Part shown: piece after piece, positions 24,151 through 32,119 of the stretch | Position numbering within the stretch: the stretch's first letter is position 1 | How the letters are laid out: every line of letters begins with the position of its first letter | From: Acetobacterium fimetarium | GTDB lineage: Bacteria; Bacillota; Clostridia; Eubacteriales; Eubacteriaceae | Assembly (NCBI RefSeq): GCF_014284475.1 | Contig: NZ_WJBC01000025.1 | Coordinates: forward strand, 1-37,368 | DNA length: 37,368 bases | Direction of reading: 5' to 3' | The notes under the pieces: generated by a model | Told to the model about the DNA's origin: nothing | Database searches by the model: none | Seen by the model: the letters and a program-made list of their open reading frames with translations, nothing else | Program-made: the position numbers and the translations under genes

Positions 24151-24240
24151 AGTTGGTATCACGAAACAATTTCTCCTCGCTCGGCGGACAGTCTATCGAC
24201 TGTTCGCCTCAACGCTACGAAATTGTTTGTGGTACCAACT
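24151..24240 (+). repeat. Long hairpin with conserved core after adh
   Basis: AGTTGGTATCAC (from 24151) pairs with GTGGTACCAACT (to 24240). The core ACGAAACAATTTC/GAAATTGTTTGT and the inner GGCGGACAGTC/GACTGTTCGCC repeat those after polC (20232-20328). Outer stems differ between copies but stay paired. No T-run follows directly; a separate terminator lies 40 bases on. Confidence 0.78.
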
Positions 24241-24279
24241 ACCAACTAGCGAACGGCAAACTAAGCACGACACCCAAGG

Positions 24280-24305
24280 CTCCCTGAATTTCAGGGAGTC
24301 TTTTT
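24280..24305 (+). terminator. Rho-independent terminator of adh
   Basis: CTCCCTGA (24280-24287) pairs with TCAGGGAG (24291-24298), then TCTTTTT. Confidence 0.85.
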
Positions 24306-24368
24306 GAGTTTGTAATCTTTATGATAACGAGATATGAAAAAAAATAAATGTAACCCATGCAAAAAAAT

Positions 24369-24376
24369 GATATAAT
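24369..24376 (+). promoter_or_regulatory. Possible extended -10 promoter of the SbcD/SbcC-like pair
   Basis: TGATATAAT is a perfect -10 with an extended TG, but the -35 is weak. If used, the transcript has a leader of about 445 bases that contains the whole repeat element at 24478-24783. Confidence 0.4.
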
Positions 24377-24477
24377 ATAAATCTTGAAAGACAAATTACA
24401 AATTCAGGTAATTGCAAATTTATAAAGCTGGAACAATTGTTGTTTTGCGATCAGTTCAGCTTACAATGCCTAACACA

Positions 24478-24783
24478 GTACCGACAATTATTACATCGTG
24501 TTGGTTGCATCAAGGCGAACAGTCGATAGACTGTACGAATTGCAAGTAACCAACTGATTAATAATTGGTCGGTACGGGATTGTACATCGAACGATTGTTG
24601 CTTTGGGAACAGTTTCCACAACCAATTTTGTAACGTGTAGGCGAACAGTGTAAAAAATTCGCGAAGGCAACAAGCCAATCACAAGCTTGCTTGTAGTTGG
24701 CGACTGCCCGCGACCTAGAAGAAATTCGCGCAGCGATTTCTTCTGGTGGTTTGTGCGAAACTGCTCCCAAAGCTCACGGTACT
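24478..24783 (+). repeat. Dispersed hairpin-rich element, composite copy F
   Basis: The first part, 24478-24575 (98 bp), is a minimal complete copy: GTACCGAC left end, one small hairpin, and right end AATTGGTCGGTAC. The second part (24600-24783) is enclosed by CTTTGGGAACAGTTTC (24601-24616) pairing with GAAACTGCTCCCAAAG (24757-24772). It contains the GCCAA/TTGGC central stem and the hairpin AGAAGAAAT/ATTTCTTCT (24717-24744). The far end again reads CACGGTAC. It looks like one copy placed next to or nested in another. It lies upstream of the SbcD-like gene, with no gene of its own. Confidence 0.82.
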
Positions 24784-24827
24784 TTTGCAAAACGCCAAAA
24801 AAAACTATAAATGAGGAGATAAAGAGG

Positions 24828-25946
24828 ATGTTGACAACATTTATTCATACAGGTGATTTTCACTTAGGTCGCCCCTTTACCTTTCAGCAGCAGGGAAACT
24901 ACTTCGGCAAAAATAAACGAAAAGAGCTTTGGAAAGCCTTTGACGATATGATTGCCTACACGAAAAATGAAAGAATACCACTTGTTCTCATCGCTGGTGA
25001 CGTATTTGACAGTGTTAATGTCCTGACCATGGATATAAAACGCGTGGCCGAAGCATTTGCAACACTGGAAAATACATGGGTGGTGATCATTACCGGAAAT
25101 CACGATTATCACGGCGAGAATTCGCCATACAATAAAGTACAGTGGTCAAGTAATGTCTATATCTTCAAGGAAGATGTGTTCAGGTCCATTTACATTAAAG
25201 AATTGAATACCGAAATCTATGGCATGTCATGGGTAAAAAACGAGTACCGGGCCTTTCCGGAACGGTCCTTCAATACCATTAAACTGGACCATTCCCGATA
25301 CAATATCCTGATGATCCATGGAGAGGTGGCAAACCAAAGCCATTATCTTCCCATTGACTTAAAATACATTGAAGGCAAAGGTTTTGATTTTATTGCTTTG
25401 GGACACATCCACAAGCCGGGAATCGCCCCGGGCGGTGTTGCCTATTGCGGGTCGCCGGTCCCGCTCAACTTTGGGGAAACCGGCGAGCGCGGCTTTCTGA
25501 TCTCGCTGGTCGAGGTTGATCGTGAAACCGACAACTATGTGACCTCCAGTGGCTTTTATCCGATCCCGTCGCGGAAATATGAGACGATCCAGATCGAAAT
25601 ATCACCGGACGATACCTACAGCAACATTATCGAAAAAGCACTCAGCTGTGAAACCGCAGAAAACCGGAAACAGAATTACTACCGCATTCGTTTTGTCGGC
25701 TACATCAATCCGGAAATTCAGTTGGACTGGGTCAACGATGATTTACAGGAATCATTCTATTACATCGAGACCGACACCTCCCAACTGGAACCGGATATTG
25801 ATCTTGACAAGCTGATCCTGGAAAATGAAAACAATCCGATTGGTCAGTTCCTGGAAGCGCTGGGAAATATCGAGGATCCGGAAGTGAGAAAGAAGGCCAT
25901 TATCTACAGCATTGAAGCCATGGTCAGCGAGGGGGTTTTAAAATGA
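24828..25946 (+). CDS. SbcD/YhaO-like DNA repair exonuclease (metallophosphoesterase)
   Basis: I chose the ATG at 24828 behind GAGGAG/AGAGG; the longer frame runs back into repeat F. The 372-residue protein has the calcineurin-like metal motifs TGDFHLGRP, GDVFDS, GNHDYH, a later HGEV and GHIHKPG. A C-terminal capping region of about 120 residues follows. SbcD/Mre11-type enzymes process DNA ends with an SMC-like ATPase partner. The next gene overlaps by ATGA and is that partner, so the two form one nuclease complex. It is most like the YhaO branch by partner type. Confidence 0.88.
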   Translation: MLTTFIHTGDFHLGRPFTFQQQGNYFGKNKRKELWKAFDDMIAYTKNERIPLVLIAGDVFDSVNVLTMDIKRVAEAFATLENTWVVIITGNHDYHGENSPYNKVQWSSNVYIFKEDVFRSIYIKELNTEIYGMSWVKNEYRAFPERSFNTIKLDHSRYNILMIHGEVANQSHYLPIDLKYIEGKGFDFIALGHIHKPGIAPGGVAYCGSPVPLNFGETGERGFLISLVEVDRETDNYVTSSGFYPIPSRKYETIQIEISPDDTYSNIIEKALSCETAENRKQNYYRIRFVGYINPEIQLDWVNDDLQESFYYIETDTSQLEPDIDLDKLILENENNPIGQFLEALGNIEDPEVRKKAIIYSIEAMVSEGVLK

Positions 25947-28252
25947 TCATCAAAACGCTGCATCTGAAGGCTTTCGGAAAATTCAAAGACAAAACCATTG
26001 GTTTTGAGCCCGGCCTGAATCTCGTCTACGGCATGAATGAAGCCGGAAAAACAACGGTCCAGACCTTTATCCAGGGCATGTTTTTCGGCTTTTACAAACC
26101 CTATCGAAAAAAGAAAACCTACGATATCGAATATGAAAAATATCTGCCCTGGAAACAGTTCGACTACAGTGGTTCATTGATCTATGAAGTTGATGGCCGT
26201 GAAATCCGCTTAGAACGAAATTTTTTAAGAGGAAAAGACAGCCTGAACATATTCGACAACACCACCGGAAAAGATATCAGCAGCGAATTCCGATACGACG
26301 GCGTGATCCGTCAGCATCTGCCATTGGATACGCTGGGGATGACATCGGGAATCTACAATAATACCGTCAACATGCGGCAGCTTTACAACGATACCGAATC
26401 CGGCACCCAGGATGAAATGCGGGATTCCTATCTGGAAACCCAGAACACCAGTGGCGTCGAGATGAATTTCAAGGGTATCGCACGGTGTATCGAAGATAAA
26501 AAGAAGAACATCGGGCGGTCAGGGCAGAGCAAATCCAGAGTCGGGGCGGCGATCCGTGAACGCGACGAACTCCGGACGGCACTGAAAGAGGCGGAAGAAG
26601 CGTATGCGAAGGTCGCCGAAAATCAGGAGCAAATCACCCTCTATCAGAGAAGAATGAAACGCATTGAAGCGGAGAATGATTATCTGACCCAGGAATCCGT
26701 CGTTAATCGAAAAAAAGAGCTCCTGCAGTCCTATGAAAAAATCAAAGAGCTGGAAAAGGAAAACAGCCTGTTATCGGATAAAATCGAAGCAGGCGAAGTC
26801 TACAGAGAGTTCAATTACGAGACCCTTGAAGGTCTGAAAACCGTCCAGAGTCAGATCGAACGCTTGAGCGATCAGATGGACTATATTGAAACGGAAATAA
26901 ACAATTGTCACGAAAGCCTGAAAGCGATCCGGCAGAAAGAAGAATCCCGACGCGCCACTCTGGCCGGGCATACCTGGGAACGCATCAGTGAAGATTACGA
27001 GGCGTTCAAAAAAGAACAAAACGGATCAGAAGACGTCAAAGAAAAATCGAATGCGATCAAAAGTTTCATTTCAATTATTCTGATCATTCTGGGCATTGCG
27101 TTTACCGAAGTGTCGATCATGAGTCTGCTGCCGTTGGGTCAGAGCATCGAGAACATCATGCTCGGTCTGGGCATCATGATGATGATCCTGGGGGTTGTCG
27201 GCACCGTTTTCGGCGCTGCGAAATCGTTAAAAAAACGAAAAATCAGACAGGCACGGCTGCTCAAACCGGTACAGCAGGGCATTCTGAAAAAATACGGACT
27301 CAAAGACGTCGGCGAACTGGACGCTTTTTACAAAAAAGCTTCCCGAACGCAAAGTGAGCTGGAACAGATGAAAAATGAAGGCGAACTGATCAGCGTCCAA
27401 TTATCACGGCATCAGGCCGGGTACGAAGTGCTTTTTGAACAAAGAAGAGGCATCGAAAAAGAACTGGACAGAAAGCTGGGAAAATACGATGTCAAGACCA
27501 TCGCAGAATATGCCGAAGGCTGTCAGAAAAGCCAGCGGCTGGAAGAGATGAAGATTCAATTCAACGGAAATCTGCGCCTGCTGGAAAACCTGCTGCAAAC
27601 CGTCAACGACGGAAAAACGGCGGATGGAAACCTGGTGTGGAAAAAGGCTTCTCCCAAAACGGATGAACTGCTCAGCATGGGAAAAGAAATAGCCCGGCTG
27701 GAAGGCGAAAACAACGCCCTGTCGGATGGGGTCGGCCTGCCGGTGGAAATCCGGGAAACCATCAAATCGCTGGATTCCCAGATTGAAATCTGCGACATTG
27801 AGATAAAGGCCTGCAATGCCGTGCTCGATATTCTGGAAAAAATACAGCAAGGCTGTCATCTGGAATCCGCACCCGAGCTCAACCAACACATCGGGGATAT
27901 TTTAAATAAAATTACCCAGCATTATAAAGGCGTCAAAATCGATGAAGCCATGAATGTCAAAGTCGTGGAGCCTGCCAATGGGGATTTCAAGGATGCCGAG
28001 CAATTAAGTGCCGGCACCATGGATCAGGTCTATTTTGCTTTCCGCTACGGCATGGGTGACGTCATCAATCAGGAGATGCCGTTCATTCTGGACGAACCCT
28101 TCGTGCGATACGACAAAGACCGCAAAACGCAGGCGCTTAAACTGCTGGCTGAGCTCAGCCAGAAGCGACAAGTCATTCTGTTCACCTGTGACGAGGATGA
28201 AGAAAACCGCTTAAAAGCCCTGGGCGCCACCTACACCAAAGTCCGGCTGTAG
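25943..28252 (+). CDS. SbcC/YhaN-like SMC-type ATPase with a membrane-like central hairpin
   Basis: It overlaps the nuclease gene by four bases (ATGA). The 769-residue protein has an N-terminal AAA_23 half with Walker A GMNEAGKTT (about 31-39) and then long coiled coils (about 205-290 and later). Two hydrophobic segments near 370-425 (SFISIILIILGIAFTEV and IMLGLGIMMMILGVVGTVFG) follow, then a second coiled coil. The C-terminal half carries the signature QLSAGTMDQVYFAFR and Walker B FILDEPFVRYD. The hydrophobic pair replaces the zinc hook expected at the coil tip in SbcC/Rad50 and is a feature of YhaN-type proteins. It likely drives the 24828-25946 nuclease near the membrane. Confidence 0.87.
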   Translation: MIIKTLHLKAFGKFKDKTIGFEPGLNLVYGMNEAGKTTVQTFIQGMFFGFYKPYRKKKTYDIEYEKYLPWKQFDYSGSLIYEVDGREIRLERNFLRGKDSLNIFDNTTGKDISSEFRYDGVIRQHLPLDTLGMTSGIYNNTVNMRQLYNDTESGTQDEMRDSYLETQNTSGVEMNFKGIARCIEDKKKNIGRSGQSKSRVGAAIRERDELRTALKEAEEAYAKVAENQEQITLYQRRMKRIEAENDYLTQESVVNRKKELLQSYEKIKELEKENSLLSDKIEAGEVYREFNYETLEGLKTVQSQIERLSDQMDYIETEINNCHESLKAIRQKEESRRATLAGHTWERISEDYEAFKKEQNGSEDVKEKSNAIKSFISIILIILGIAFTEVSIMSLLPLGQSIENIMLGLGIMMMILGVVGTVFGAAKSLKKRKIRQARLLKPVQQGILKKYGLKDVGELDAFYKKASRTQSELEQMKNEGELISVQLSRHQAGYEVLFEQRRGIEKELDRKLGKYDVKTIAEYAEGCQKSQRLEEMKIQFNGNLRLLENLLQTVNDGKTADGNLVWKKASPKTDELLSMGKEIARLEGENNALSDGVGLPVEIRETIKSLDSQIEICDIEIKACNAVLDILEKIQQGCHLESAPELNQHIGDILNKITQHYKGVKIDEAMNVKVVEPANGDFKDAEQLSAGTMDQVYFAFRYGMGDVINQEMPFILDEPFVRYDKDRKTQALKLLAELSQKRQVILFTCDEDEENRLKALGATYTKVRL

Positions 28253-28262
28253 ACAAAATACA

Positions 28263-28280
28263 CCGTACCGACCAATTAAG
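28263..28280 (-). repeat. Solo end fragment of the dispersed repeat family
   Basis: CGTACCGACCAATTAAG matches the reverse complement of the right terminal repeat for about 13 bases and then diverges. It is probably a degenerate relic just after the SbcC-like gene. The match is too short to be sure. Confidence 0.4.
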
Positions 28281-28370
28281 TGGATTTAAAAAAATTCCTT
28301 AAAGCACTTCCAAAAAAAGTGGAAATCCGTTACAATTAAAGAAAGACGCCAAATGAAGGAGTAATGATCT

Positions 28371-28721
28371 ATGAAATTACATCGCGTGAAACAACTTCTT
28401 AACGCTGTAGTACTGTCAGGAGAAAGCCATCTGGACGATGAGGTTCAGAGCGGTTTTGGCTGTGATCTGATGAGCGATGTGCTGTGTTTTAGAACCGAAG
28501 ACGCCATCCTGCTTACGGGACTGATCAATCGGCAGGTCCTGAATACGGTGGATATTGCCAACATGAACAGCATTATTTTCGTGCGAGACAAAATTCCCAG
28601 CGATGAAGTGATAAAAATGGCGCAAGAAAGAGACTTGCTGGTGATGTCAACAAAATACATCCTTTTCGAAGCCTGTGGCATCTTATACGCAAATGGATTA
28701 AGGGGGGCATACCTCAAATGA
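28371..28721 (+). CDS. DRTGG-domain protein (first)
   Basis: The ATG follows AAGGAG by nine bases. The 116-residue protein has the DRTGG-type fold: VKQLLNAVVLSGE, then GCDLMSDVL, an ILLTGLINRQVLNTVDIANM strand-loop, and ELLVMSTKYILFEACGILYANG-type ending. DRTGG domains are small ligand-sensing modules, related to parts of CBS/phosphotransacetylase-linked proteins. It overlaps the next gene (ATGA) and is a paralogue of the protein at 30806-31138. Two such proteins flank the hydrogenase-like protein, suggesting a shared signalling role. Confidence 0.72.
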   Translation: MKLHRVKQLLNAVVLSGESHLDDEVQSGFGCDLMSDVLCFRTEDAILLTGLINRQVLNTVDIANMNSIIFVRDKIPSDEVIKMAQERDLLVMSTKYILFEACGILYANGLRGAYLK

Positions 28722-29134
28722 ACTACAAACTCGCCTTTGAGGTAGAGCGCGGAGATTTTGAAACAGCCGGAGATGCCTCCAGAAAAATCAAACGAACCCT
28801 TCAGCAACTCGGTATTTCCAACAAAATTATCCGCAAGGTATCCATCGCCGGCTACGAAGGTGAAATGAACCTGGCCATTCACTCCCTCGGCGGAACCATT
28901 CTCCTGACGGTAGCAGAAAAAGAAATCGACCTGACCATCGAAGACCGCGGCCCCGGCATTCAGGACCTCAGTCTGGCCATGACCGAAGGCTGGTCCACCG
29001 CCGGTGACGAAGCACGCAGAATGGGTTTTGGTGCCGGCATGGGACTACCCAACATGCAGAAAAATGCCGACCACTTTCAGATCGATTCAAAAGTCGGCGT
29101 TGGTACAAAAATTGCAATGAAATTCTTCCTGTAG
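28718..29134 (+). CDS. HATPase anti-sigma-type kinase (RsbW-like)
   Basis: It overlaps the DRTGG gene by ATGA, with AAGGGGGG upstream. The 138-residue single-domain GHKL ATPase has an N-box region (RKVSIAGYEGEMNLAIHS), the G1 box DRGPGIQD (about 77-84) and the G2 region FGAGMGLPNM. The family includes RsbW/SpoIIAB Ser/Thr kinases that bind anti-anti-sigma factors. Genes of this type are known in neighbourhoods of sensory (group C) [FeFe] hydrogenases, as here. No partner STAS protein is seen in the window. Confidence 0.82.
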   Translation: MNYKLAFEVERGDFETAGDASRKIKRTLQQLGISNKIIRKVSIAGYEGEMNLAIHSLGGTILLTVAEKEIDLTIEDRGPGIQDLSLAMTEGWSTAGDEARRMGFGAGMGLPNMQKNADHFQIDSKVGVGTKIAMKFFL

Positions 29135-29193
29135 AATTTATGGTTGCGGTAACATGGCGAACATTGCCAGACTTTAGATAAAGTGTTAATGCA

Positions 29194-29374
29194 GTACCGA
29201 CAATTGTTATATCGTGTTGTTTGCATCAAGGCGAACAGGCGATCAGCCTTCGCGAAGACAGTCGCCAATCACAAGCTCGCTTGTAGTTGGCGACTGCCCG
29301 CGACCTAGAAGAAATTCGTGTAGCAATTTCTTCTGGTGGTTCGTGCGAAACTGACCGCTAAGCACACGGCACTT
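29194..29374 (+). repeat. Dispersed hairpin-rich element, copy G
   Basis: The left end is GTACCGACAATTGTTATATC. The central stem is a perfect CAGTCGCCAA (29259-29268) with TTGGCGACTG (29287-29296), where copies A and B have gaps. The next hairpin pairs AGAAGAAATT with AATTTCTTCT. The right end (CACGGCAC) resembles that of composite F and lacks the standard AATTGGTCGGTAC end. It lies between the HATPase gene and the hydrogenase-like gene. Confidence 0.8.
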
Positions 29375-29415
29375 TAGGTGTTATTACTTGCAACAAAATC
29401 AAGAAAGGAGAGCAA

Positions 29416-30750
29416 ATGGATAAATTACTGCATTCCGTATACCTGGATGAGGAAAAATGCCTGGGTTGTACAACCTGTCTAAAAAATTGCCCCACCGGTG
29501 CCATCCGGGTTCGCGGCGGAAAAGCGCGGATCAACGAGTCCAAATGCATTGACTGCGGCGAATGCATCCGTATTTGTCCCCATCAGGCCAAGAAGGCAAA
29601 AACTGACCCATTGTCGATGATCAGAGACTACAAATACACGGTTGCGATTCCGGCGCCGACAATTCTCGGTCAGTTTAAAACAAGCTATTCCATCAGTCGG
29701 ATTTTATCCGCGATTAAAGCCCTTGGTTTTGATGAAGTGGTGGAAGTCGCTTACGGCGCCGAGGTGGTGGGCCGGGCGCTAAAATACGAGTATCATGCCA
29801 AACGCTATCCGAAGCCGCTGATTTCATCCGCCTGTCCGGCAGTTGTCAAACTGATCCAGGTTCGCTTCCCGGAGCTCACCGATAATATCTGCCGACTGAA
29901 ATCACCGATGGCGCTGACCGCGCGGCTGGTCAGAAACCGCCTCCGGGATCAAACCGATTTAAAGAATAAAGACATCGGTATTTTCTTTATTACTCCCTGC
30001 GCCGCTAAGGCGACCATGGTGAACAACCCTCAGACCGGCGAAGCCGATCAATACGATCATATCGATGGCGCCATCGCCATCAAAGATATCTTCAGCGATA
30101 TTTCCGGGATTTTAAACGACTGCAACCCACTCGAAGGCATCCACAATTCAACCCCGGAAGCGTTCAGTTGGGCCTTGTCAGGCGGCGAAAGCGAGTATTT
30201 AAAGAATAAAAATGTGCTTCATGTGGATGGCATTCAGAACGTCATCAATGTACTGGAAGAAATTGAATGCGGTAAACTTGACACCATTGAGTTTTTCGAA
30301 GGTCTGGCCTGTATCGGGGGATGCGTCGGCGGTTGCCTGACAGTTGAGAATAACTACGTTGCCAAAATGTACATTCAGGAACGGGCCAAAAAGTTGAAGC
30401 AGGAATCCATTGTCCATATGGAAGAAGAGTATGTCAAAGACATTTACAATACCGGGATGATGCACATCAAAGAACGGATTCTACCAAGAACCCCGGAACC
30501 ATTGGATGCCGATATCAACAAAGCCATCGAAAAAATGAAACAGATCGAAGTGCTGGAAAGCAAGCTGCCGGGTCTGGACTGCGGTTCCTGCGGGGCGCCG
30601 GGGTGCCGGGCCTTGGCCGAGGATATTGTCACCGGAAAAGCAAAAGAAATCGACTGCATCTTCGTACTCAAAGACCGGGTTCTGGAGCTCTCCCAATTAA
30701 CGAACGAACTGCTGCAGGTCGAACACCCAACCGGAAAAACCAGCGAATAA
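29416..30750 (+). CDS. Putative sensory [FeFe]-hydrogenase homologue (HydS-like)
   Basis: The ATG follows AAAGGAGAG. The 444-residue protein has two N-terminal [4Fe-4S] motifs (CLGCTTCLKNC at 15-25, CIDCGECIRIC at 44-54). An H-cluster domain follows with L1 as SSACPAV (Cys140), L2 as TPCAAK (Cys195) and L3 as CIGGCVGG (Cys299, Cys303), so four H-cluster cysteines are kept. A C-terminal Fe-S motif (Cys389, 392, 397, 414; CGSCGAPGC) comes last. Ala139 replaces the proton-relay cysteine of TSCCP and Thr replaces Met of MPC, changes reported for sensory HydS proteins. The PAS domain of group C enzymes is missing. The DRTGG/HATPase/PHP neighbours suggest H2 or redox sensing, possibly controlling the hyd operon; this is an inference. 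Confidence 0.8.
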   Translation: MDKLLHSVYLDEEKCLGCTTCLKNCPTGAIRVRGGKARINESKCIDCGECIRICPHQAKKAKTDPLSMIRDYKYTVAIPAPTILGQFKTSYSISRILSAIKALGFDEVVEVAYGAEVVGRALKYEYHAKRYPKPLISSACPAVVKLIQVRFPELTDNICRLKSPMALTARLVRNRLRDQTDLKNKDIGIFFITPCAAKATMVNNPQTGEADQYDHIDGAIAIKDIFSDISGILNDCNPLEGIHNSTPEAFSWALSGGESEYLKNKNVLHVDGIQNVINVLEEIECGKLDTIEFFEGLACIGGCVGGCLTVENNYVAKMYIQERAKKLKQESIVHMEEEYVKDIYNTGMMHIKERILPRTPEPLDADINKAIEKMKQIEVLESKLPGLDCGSCGAPGCRALAEDIVTGKAKEIDCIFVLKDRVLELSQLTNELLQVEHPTGKTSE

Positions 30751-30759
30751 AAGATTGAA

Positions 30760-30776
30760 ATATACATAATGTATAT
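30760..30776. promoter_or_regulatory. Perfect AT-rich palindrome, possible operator
   Basis: ATATACAT-A-ATGTATAT is a perfect 8+8 palindrome in the short gap between the HydS-like gene and the second DRTGG gene. It could be an operator or a weak promoter region. AT-richness makes chance pairing possible. Confidence 0.35.
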
Positions 30777-30805
30777 TAATATAAAACAAACAAAAGGAGT
30801 TATGA

Positions 30806-31138
30806 ATGAAGGTTAGTGATTTATTAGAAAACAATGAATTTAAATGCCTCAATCCGCAAATCGGCACCGAAGGGGAAATCAAAAGCGGGTATGTGGGCGA
30901 TCTCCTGAGCTGGGTCATGGCAAACGCCGGCACGGGATGCGCATGGGTAACCATTCAGACCCATGTGAACATCATTGCCGTCGCAACATTGCTTGAAATG
31001 GCCTGTGTGATCGTGCCAGAAGGCGCAGAAGTGGAAGAGAGCACGCTCGAGCGAGCCGTTATCGAAGATATTCCGATCATCACAACGGGTTTGAACGCCT
31101 ACGAAGTCTGTCGGATTTTAGCAAACGCAGGCATCTGA
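30806..31138 (+). CDS. DRTGG-domain protein (second)
   Basis: The ATG at 30806 lies behind AAAGGAG; an ATG four bases upstream is out of frame. The 110-residue product has the DRTGG-like pattern: VSDLLENNEFKCL, GYVGDLLSWVMANAG, WVTIQTHVNIIAVATLLEMA, CVIVPEGAEVEE and IPIITTGLNAYEVCRIL. It is a paralogue of the 28371-28721 protein. A PHP-domain gene starts one base after its stop codon, a tight link suggesting a functional pair. Its ligand is unknown. Confidence 0.75.
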   Translation: MKVSDLLENNEFKCLNPQIGTEGEIKSGYVGDLLSWVMANAGTGCAWVTIQTHVNIIAVATLLEMACVIVPEGAEVEESTLERAVIEDIPIITTGLNAYEVCRILANAGI

Positions 31139-31139
31139 A

Positions 31140-31856
31140 ATGGATAAGGTAGCCATCGATCTGCATATTCACTCGGTTTTGTCTCCCTGTGGCGAAGAAG
31201 AGATGACCCCCAACAATATTGTAAACATGGCACTGCTGAAAGAAATCGACTACATCGCAGTAACCGATCATAATACGGCGAAAAATTTGCCGGCGGTACT
31301 GGCGGTGGCAAAAGAAATTGGCGAGGGAATCTGTATTCTTCCCGGGATTGAAGTGACCACCAAAGAAGAAGCCCATATCCTGGCCTATTTTCCCACTCTG
31401 GAAGGCGCTCTGGAACTGGATGAAATGCTGTATCAACATCTGCCGGAAGTTATGAACCGGAAAGAGATGTTTGGTCCCCAGTACATCATGGATGAAAATG
31501 ATGATATCATCGGCGAGGTCGACAAGCTGCTCATTTCCGCCACCGATATCGGCGTCGACCAGCTGTGGGAGACGGTGACCAGTATCGGCGGGGTGATTGT
31601 ACCCGCCCATATCGACCGGAAGTCCTTCAGTATCATTGCTTCGCTGGGATTTATTCCGCCAGAATTGGCGGTAAAAACCTGTGAGATATCAAAAGGAGAA
31701 AGCGTTGAAAATGTTCTGAAAAAGTATCAGTTTTTCAGAACCTATCAGTTTATTCATGGTTCCGATGCGCACCAGCTCGAAGACATGGCGGAGCGGGAGT
31801 ATTTTATCGAACTGGAAGATATGCAAAGGCAGACGTTGATTCGTTACCTGGGATAA
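31140..31856 (+). CDS. PHP-domain phosphoesterase-like protein
   Basis: The start codon directly follows the DRTGG stop (TGAAATG). The 238-residue protein has the PHP metal motifs DLHIHSVLSPCG (7-18), VTDHNT, PGIEVTTKEEAHIL, a PAHIDR motif (about 159-164) and the C-terminal HGSDAHQLEDM. PHP proteins hydrolyse phosphate esters, such as nucleotide 3',5'-diphosphates or histidinol phosphate, with a trinuclear metal site. DRTGG plus PHP gene pairs beside [FeFe]-hydrogenase genes recur in Clostridia, but the substrate is unknown. A terminator follows 18 bases on. Confidence 0.85.
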   Translation: MDKVAIDLHIHSVLSPCGEEEMTPNNIVNMALLKEIDYIAVTDHNTAKNLPAVLAVAKEIGEGICILPGIEVTTKEEAHILAYFPTLEGALELDEMLYQHLPEVMNRKEMFGPQYIMDENDDIIGEVDKLLISATDIGVDQLWETVTSIGGVIVPAHIDRKSFSIIASLGFIPPELAVKTCEISKGESVENVLKKYQFFRTYQFIHGSDAHQLEDMAEREYFIELEDMQRQTLIRYLG

Positions 31857-31874
31857 AAAGAAAAAGGTAAAAAA

Positions 31875-31903
31875 GCAGATTCAATAGAGAGAATCTGTTT
31901 TTT
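31875..31903 (+). terminator. Rho-independent terminator before the hyd operon
   Basis: CAGATTC (31875-31881) pairs with GAATCTG (31890-31896), followed by seven Ts. It separates the sensory locus from the catalytic hyd operon. Confidence 0.88.
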
Positions 31904-32023
31904 TATGCAAAATAATTACACTTTATTTGCAAAAGTAGTTAAAAAGTAGAAAAATTACCCCCAATTGTTTAAAAATTAACGTTTATTTAAAAAAAAATGG
32001 GCAAAATGTTATCCGCTATAATT

Positions 32024-32053
32024 CTGACGTAAAGCAACGGAGTGTGTTATAAT
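32024..32053 (+). promoter_or_regulatory. Predicted promoter of the hyd operon
   Basis: CTGACG (32024-32029), an 18-base spacer and TATAAT (32048-32053) with an extended TG (TGTTATAAT). Start near 32060, about 60 bases before hydC. A second TATAAT lies at about 32017. The stretch 31904-32020 is AT-rich and otherwise featureless. Confidence 0.6.
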
Positions 32054-32119
32054 GAGGGCGTTAGAATATGTGCAATCAAAGCGTAAAGGTTTGCATGATT
32101 GAATTAGGAGGTTTAAAAA

